From Chryseobacterium vrystaatense (lineage in GTDB: Bacteria; Bacteroidota; Bacteroidia; Flavobacteriales; Weeksellaceae), in contig NZ_JPRI01000009.1 in the NCBI RefSeq assembly GCF_000737765.1, forward strand, positions 1-64,000: DNA of 64,000 nucleotides, given 5' to 3'. The notes under the pieces were generated by a model that made no database searches, was not told where the DNA came from, and saw only the letters and a list, made by a program, of their open reading frames with translations. How positions within the stretch are numbered: the first letter of the stretch is position 1; each line of letters starts with the position of its first letter. The position numbers and the translations under genes are program-made. Of this stretch, positions 60,110 through 64,000 are shown piece after piece.

Positions 60110-60673
60110 TTATGAATTTAAAGCTTTGCTAAGTTTTACAGCATCCTGATTGGTAGGATCATACTGGATAGATTTAGCAATGTGCTCTTTGGCTTTACCC
60201 GGATCTGTTTTCTGTTCTGTAAAGGCCAGGTAGAAATAGGCGTAAGCCAGATTTTTCTTATTTTGTTCTACTTCCGCAGGTTTTACAGTCGCAATATATT
60301 TTTCATAAGCAATTTTTGCATTGGCATCATCTTTAGCAGACTGATAAGCATAGGCCTGGCTGTAATATGATGGAGCCCAGTCTGGTAACAAAACGGATAT
60401 CTTTTTCCATGTATCCACTGCATTGGTCCAGTCTGACGCTTCCTGATAAGCCGCTGCCAATTTTGCTAATGATTCTGTATCCTTTGGATTAGCCTCAATT
60501 TGTTTTTTAAGGCCCTCTATAGTCGAAGTATCAACTGCCTGAGTGGTTGAAGCAGTAGTTGATGTACTGGTTGTACTGTCTGTTTGAGTGGTTTGTGCAT
60601 TTACAAAACCTGCACTTCCTACAAGTATTAATCCTAAAAATAGGTTTTTAATATTAATTTTAGTCATTTTCAT
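60110..60673 (-). CDS. exported tetratricopeptide-repeat protein
   Basis: The 187-residue protein has a signal peptide (ending F-V-N-A-Q), a Ser/Thr-rich linker (T-T-Q-T-D-S-T-T-S-T-S-T-T), then three or so TPR units (A-A-A-Y-Q-E-A-S-D-W-T-N-A, S-Q-A-Y-A-Y-Q-S-A-K-D-D-A-N-A, L-A-Y-A-Y-F-Y-L-A-F). TPR domains mediate protein contacts in the periplasm. No specific partner is evident. Confidence 0.85.
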   Translation of the reverse strand: MKMTKINIKNLFLGLILVGSAGFVNAQTTQTDSTTSTSTTASTTQAVDTSTIEGLKKQIEANPKDTESLAKLAAAYQEASDWTNAVDTWKKISVLLPDWAPSYYSQAYAYQSAKDDANAKIAYEKYIATVKPAEVEQNKKNLAYAYFYLAFTEQKTDPGKAKEHIAKSIQYDPTNQDAVKLSKALNS

Positions 60674-60798
60674 AATCTTACATTTTTAAAATTCTAACTT
60701 CTAAAGTTCAATAATAATTCCACAAAGACTGAAATTTTAGAAGCTTTAAGTTTTTTTAGAGAATATTAACGGATACGTGTTTTTTTTTAGCTTAATTT

Positions 60799-60828
60799 TT
60801 GATTCGTTGGTGTTTGAGTTTATCTTTG
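60799..60828 (+). promoter_or_regulatory. promoter of pepE
   Basis: TTG (60799-60801), 19 bases and TATCTTTG (60821-60828) match the flavobacterial consensus; the leader is about 35 bases. Confidence 0.65.
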
Positions 60829-60868
60829 TAATTGAAATATTTTTTAATAATCAACATAATTTCCCTCT

Positions 60869-61561
60869 ATGAATATCATATTAGCCTCAACGTCCACAAT
60901 TTTCGGTGGAGAATATCTGGAATACCTGAGAGAAGAATTAGTAGAATTATATAAAGGAATTGATGAAATTATTTTCGTTCCTTTTGCAAGACCGGGTGGA
61001 ATTTCCCATGACGATTATACCGCGAAGGCCCGATCTTTTTTTGAAACAATCAACATTACGGTAAAAGGTCTTCATGAATTTGACAATAAAACAGAAGCTT
61101 TAAATAGCGCTCAGGGATACTTTACAGGCGGAGGAAATACCTTTTTACTGGTTAAAACTCTACATGAAGAGGGCTTGATGTCTTTGCTTAAAACAAATGT
61201 AGAAAGCGGAAAAGCTTATCTGGGATGCAGTGCCGGAAGTAATATTGGGGGGCAGAATATGAAAACCACAAACGACATGCCTATTGTCTATCCACCAAGT
61301 TTTGATTGTATGGGCCTTGTTCCGTTCAACCTTAATCCACACTATCTTGATCCAAACCCGGATTTGAAGCACAACGGGGAAACCAGAGAAACCAGGATCA
61401 GAGAATTCCTGACGCAGAATGATCTTAAAGTAGTTGGACTTCGTGAAGGAAACTGGATCAGAAGAATTGGAGATGCCATTACAGTAGAAGGAAGTGAACA
61501 GACAAGGATTTTTGAAAAAGATAAGGAGCCTTATGAAATAGAAGCGGGAAGCGTTCTTTAG
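60869..61561 (+). CDS. pepE: dipeptidase E (alpha-aspartyl dipeptidase, peptidase S51)
   Basis: PepE hydrolyses Asp-X dipeptides in the cytoplasm. The 230-residue protein has F-V-P-F-A-R-P, F-T-G-G-G-N-T-F, the nucleophile Ser121 in G-C-S-A-G-S-N, and F-N-L-N-P-H-Y-L-D carrying the catalytic His. Length and motifs are normal. Confidence 0.95.
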   Translation: MNIILASTSTIFGGEYLEYLREELVELYKGIDEIIFVPFARPGGISHDDYTAKARSFFETINITVKGLHEFDNKTEALNSAQGYFTGGGNTFLLVKTLHEEGLMSLLKTNVESGKAYLGCSAGSNIGGQNMKTTNDMPIVYPPSFDCMGLVPFNLNPHYLDPNPDLKHNGETRETRIREFLTQNDLKVVGLREGNWIRRIGDAITVEGSEQTRIFEKDKEPYEIEAGSVL

Positions 61562-61588
61562 GTCATGGAAAGAAGCTCTTATTTTTAT

Positions 61589-61596
61589 TATATTTG
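61589..61596 (+). promoter_or_regulatory. -7 promoter element TATATTTG of dacB
   Basis: A perfect TAnnTTTG giving a leader of about 70 bases. That leader contains the hairpin GATGCTTTA (61615-61623) with TAAAGCATC (61637-61645). Confidence 0.5.
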
Positions 61597-61673
61597 ATCA
61601 TCAATTGAATAACGGATGCTTTACGAGTGCGGTTCATAAAGCATCTGTAAGTATAGATCTATAAAACATATCA

Positions 61674-63044
61674 ATGAAAAAAACACTTACCGTTCTGATA
61701 CTGTCGGTTCAGGTGCTGTCTGCCCAGAACATTGCGCAGAAGCTGGATAAAGCCACCAAAGATCTTATGGATTCTTCAGGAGCGATTTCATCCGGCTTAT
61801 CATTCTATGTTACGGATGAAAACGGAACTTTTATCTATGAATATCAAGGAAGCAAAGGTCTTTCCACAGCTTCGACGCAGAAAATATTTACAGCTGCCGC
61901 AGCTCTTGAAACATTAGGGAAAAATTACACTTATACAACCACTGCAGGATATTCGGGAAAGCTGTCATCAGGAATCCTGAACGGAGACCTTATCATAAGT
62001 TCAAACGGTGATCCTACTTTGGGAAGCTGGCGGTATGAAGCGTATAAGCCGGAAAGTTTTAAAAAGAAATTCATTGAAGCGCTTAAAAACTCAGGGATAA
62101 CGAAGGTTTCGGGTAATCTTGTGATTGACGATTCTTATTTTGACCACCAGACCATTCCCGGCGGATGGCCCTGGGATGATCTCGGCAACTATTACGGAGC
62201 GGGGGTGTGGGGAGTCAACTGGAGAGAAAATCAGTTTGACATCAATATTAACGGAACCGAGTTTAAAGGATTTTCTTATCCCCTCGACAATATAAAATGG
62301 CTGAATGACCTGAAAGCAGGTGGAAGCTCAGATCAGAGTCTTATTTTTACGGCTCCGCATTCTGATGTAGCTTTGATCAATGGAACATTGCCAGCGGGGA
62401 AAACCGTTACAGTTTCCGGAGCTTTGCCCAATCCACCCCTGCAGTTAGGGACCGAAGCTCAGAAATGGCTTAAAGAGGCGGGAATTGAAATTTCCGGAGA
62501 AGCCGTTACAGGCTCACAACTGGAATTGCAGGGAAAGCAGGTGCCGGGTGCACCGAAAAATATAATTCTTACCTATGAGTCACCGACTTTGGATAAAATT
62601 GTATATTGGTTTCTCAGAAAAAGTGTAAACCTTTATGGCGAAACCATCATTAAAACTTTAGGAAAAGAGAAAAAAGGAAATTCCAGCTTTAAGAGTGGAG
62701 TTGCTTATTTAAAGGAATTCTGGAAATCAAAAGGTATACATCCAAACATGATCAATTTTGCGGACGGCAGCGGACTTTCTCCTCAAAACTATGTCGCTGC
62801 CAAAGCTGAAGTTCAGGCCTTGTTATATGCCAAAAAACAAAACTGGTTTGATGCTTATTATGATGGATTTCCGGTTCAGGACAACGGAATGAAAATGAAA
62901 AGCGGAACTATGAGAGATACCAAATCTTTTGCAGGATACCACACCGCAAAAGATGGTAAAAAATATACTTTTTCAATCATCATTAATAACTATCAGGGAA
63001 GCGGAAGTACAGAACTGCAGAAAATTCTGAATGTCTTAAAATAA
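61674..63044 (+). CDS. dacB: D-alanyl-D-alanine carboxypeptidase/endopeptidase (PBP4 type)
   Basis: DacB trims or cleaves peptidoglycan cross-bridges in the periplasm. The 456-residue protein has a signal peptide (ending V-L-S-A-Q), the S-x-x-K motif in S-T-Q-K (nucleophile Ser), S-x-N in G-S-G-L-S-P-Q-N-Y and K-S-G-T-M as the K-T-G equivalent. The peptidase S13 inserted domains are present (G-N-L-V-I-D-D-S-Y-F). It is followed nine bases later by a histidine kinase gene. Confidence 0.93.
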   Translation: MKKTLTVLILSVQVLSAQNIAQKLDKATKDLMDSSGAISSGLSFYVTDENGTFIYEYQGSKGLSTASTQKIFTAAAALETLGKNYTYTTTAGYSGKLSSGILNGDLIISSNGDPTLGSWRYEAYKPESFKKKFIEALKNSGITKVSGNLVIDDSYFDHQTIPGGWPWDDLGNYYGAGVWGVNWRENQFDININGTEFKGFSYPLDNIKWLNDLKAGGSSDQSLIFTAPHSDVALINGTLPAGKTVTVSGALPNPPLQLGTEAQKWLKEAGIEISGEAVTGSQLELQGKQVPGAPKNIILTYESPTLDKIVYWFLRKSVNLYGETIIKTLGKEKKGNSSFKSGVAYLKEFWKSKGIHPNMINFADGSGLSPQNYVAAKAEVQALLYAKKQNWFDAYYDGFPVQDNGMKMKSGTMRDTKSFAGYHTAKDGKKYTFSIIINNYQGSGSTELQKILNVLK

Positions 63045-63053
63045 AAAACAGCT

Positions 63054-64000
63054 TTGAGAAAATCCATACTTGCCAGACTGAATAACTGGATCATATTTTT
63101 GCTGATGACCCTGGTCGTCGTGACGATTGTGATCGCTTCAACTATTCTTATCAATTTTCTAAGAAAAGAAGAAATCAAACGGGTAGATATTTTGGTAAGT
63201 GCTTTAAAGTTTCAGCAGGAAGTGACTCCCAGTCTGGAAGTTCAGGAACTGATTCTGAAAATATACAGCTCCAATACGACGATCCCAATGGTTGTACTGG
63301 ATAGAGAAGACCGGCCGATGGTTCACAAAAATATTCCTCAGGAAATTGAAAATGATCCGGTCCTGGTAACTCTTCTGGCGAAAAAAATGGCAAAAAGCTA
63401 TCCCCCGATTGAAATTAAAGTGCCTGACGGGAATAATCAGTTTGTGTATTATGACAATTCACAGATCCTTAATAATTTGAGGTATTCACCTTATATACTA
63501 GGTTTTTTTATTTTGTGTTATTTCCTGTTTTCATTCTGGTTTTTAAGAACAATCAAGAAAACCGATGAAGGATATTTGTGGGCCGGACTGGCCAAAGAAA
63601 CGGCTCACCAGATCGGAACACCTCTGTCTTCCATGATTGGATGGATGGAAATAATGAAAATGGATAATCCCGAATCTGAAGGAATACACGAGATCGAAAG
63701 AGATATTGAAAGACTGAGAACGATTTCTGAACGTTTTTCAAAAATTGGATCGATTCCTGAGCTTAACGATCTGAATTTTAATGAAACGATTTCAGAAAAT
63801 TATGACTATCTGAAGACAAGAATCTCAAAGAAAATAGATTTCAGTCTTCATCTTCCCACCTATAAAATCCTGGTTCCCCACAATAAAATCCTGATGAGCT
63901 GGGTGATTGAGAACCTGGTCAAAAATGCCGTGGATGCCATGAAAGGAGAAGGAGTATTGCATATGTACGTCTTTGAAAGAAACAAAAATATTCTGATTGA
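63054..64000 (+). CDS. sensor histidine kinase (partial, runs off the window)
   Basis: The frame starts at TTG 63054, nine bases after the dacB stop; no ATG lies in the frame before the first membrane segment, so a TTG start is likely. The visible 315 residues hold a membrane segment (W-I-I-F-L-L-M-T-L-V), a periplasmic part, a second membrane segment (L-G-F-F-I-L-C-Y-F-L-F), the H-box with the phospho-His in A-K-E-T-A-H-Q-I-G-T-P-L-S-S, and the N-box start E-N-L-V-K-N-A-V-D-A. The rest of the ATPase domain is outside. Its position suggests co-transcription with dacB. Confidence 0.88.
   Translation, partial: MRKSILARLNNWIIFLLMTLVVVTIVIASTILINFLRKEEIKRVDILVSALKFQQEVTPSLEVQELILKIYSSNTTIPMVVLDREDRPMVHKNIPQEIENDPVLVTLLAKKMAKSYPPIEIKVPDGNNQFVYYDNSQILNNLRYSPYILGFFILCYFLFSFWFLRTIKKTDEGYLWAGLAKETAHQIGTPLSSMIGWMEIMKMDNPESEGIHEIERDIERLRTISERFSKIGSIPELNDLNFNETISENYDYLKTRISKKIDFSLHLPTYKILVPHNKILMSWVIENLVKNAVDAMKGEGVLHMYVFERNKNILI

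Overview
The window is an AT-rich chromosomal segment from a member of the Flavobacteriia, most likely Chryseobacterium or a close Weeksellaceae relative. The evidence is the promoter type (TAnnTTTG -7 boxes at many genes), three GLPGLI-family secreted proteins, a 47-bp type II-C style CRISPR repeat, a beta-propeller/Y_Y_Y/LytS histidine kinase, BlaI/M56 regulation, and GG-leader peptides of the Bacteroidota type. Genus is inferred from gene content, not from a marker gene.

Layout. 1-1.8 kb: the end of an IS5-like transposase abuts a short C-terminal remnant of cas9, followed by intact-looking cas1 and cas2, a bidirectional terminator and a one-spacer CRISPR array. 2.1-12.2 kb: a YceI lipoprotein, DUF1294 protein, typA/bipA, a porin-like protein with an MHS-type transporter, a GHL10 glycoside hydrolase, ferritin and ychF. 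12.3-20.9 kb: a thrombospondin-type-3 lipoprotein, four paralogous Cys-rich GG-leader peptides on the minus strand, an AraC/SDR pair, cardiolipin synthase, an aminotransferase, a lipoprotein and a DUF2867 protein. 20.9-33.4 kb: a LytS/LytTR-type two-component pair, then a close-packed run of parE, a small membrane protein, parC, rhomboid protease and AraC regulator, then two overlapping short-chain dehydrogenase/epimerase genes.

33.5-43 kb: a minus-strand run (TsaC/Sua5-like, CPBP protease, yaaA, prmC, serine hydrolase, DUF4180), three tandem initiator tRNA genes, a GLPGLI protein, an Ada-type zinc protein, and a MocR regulator divergent from a GNAT acetyltransferase. 43-51.2 kb: a candidate structured small RNA, a DcsG-like ATP-grasp enzyme, a blaI/M56-peptidase pair whose sensor carries an unusual Ala/Arg-rich repeat, two further GLPGLI proteins around a sugar acetyltransferase, and fructose-6-phosphate aldolase.

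51.3-57.5 kb is the accessory part: a YdeI/OmdA-like gene, immunity-like genes (SUKH-like and colicin-immunity-like), an XRE regulator facing a 30-bp perfect palindrome and a long structured non-coding RNA, then a lipoprotein with a JAMM-like metalloprotease motif followed by two tandem paralogous secreted proteins, a broken third copy and decayed tandem repeats. 57.6-64 kb returns to ordinary genes: AraC regulator, TPR-tailed serine hydrolase, TPR protein, pepE, a PBP4-type dacB, and a histidine kinase that runs off the window.

The best candidates for something undescribed are the Cys-rich peptide family with its shared palindromic promoter element, the XRE/palindrome/structured-RNA locus, the JAMM lipoprotein with its duplicated partner, and the roughly 200-nt RNA at 43.05-43.25 kb.
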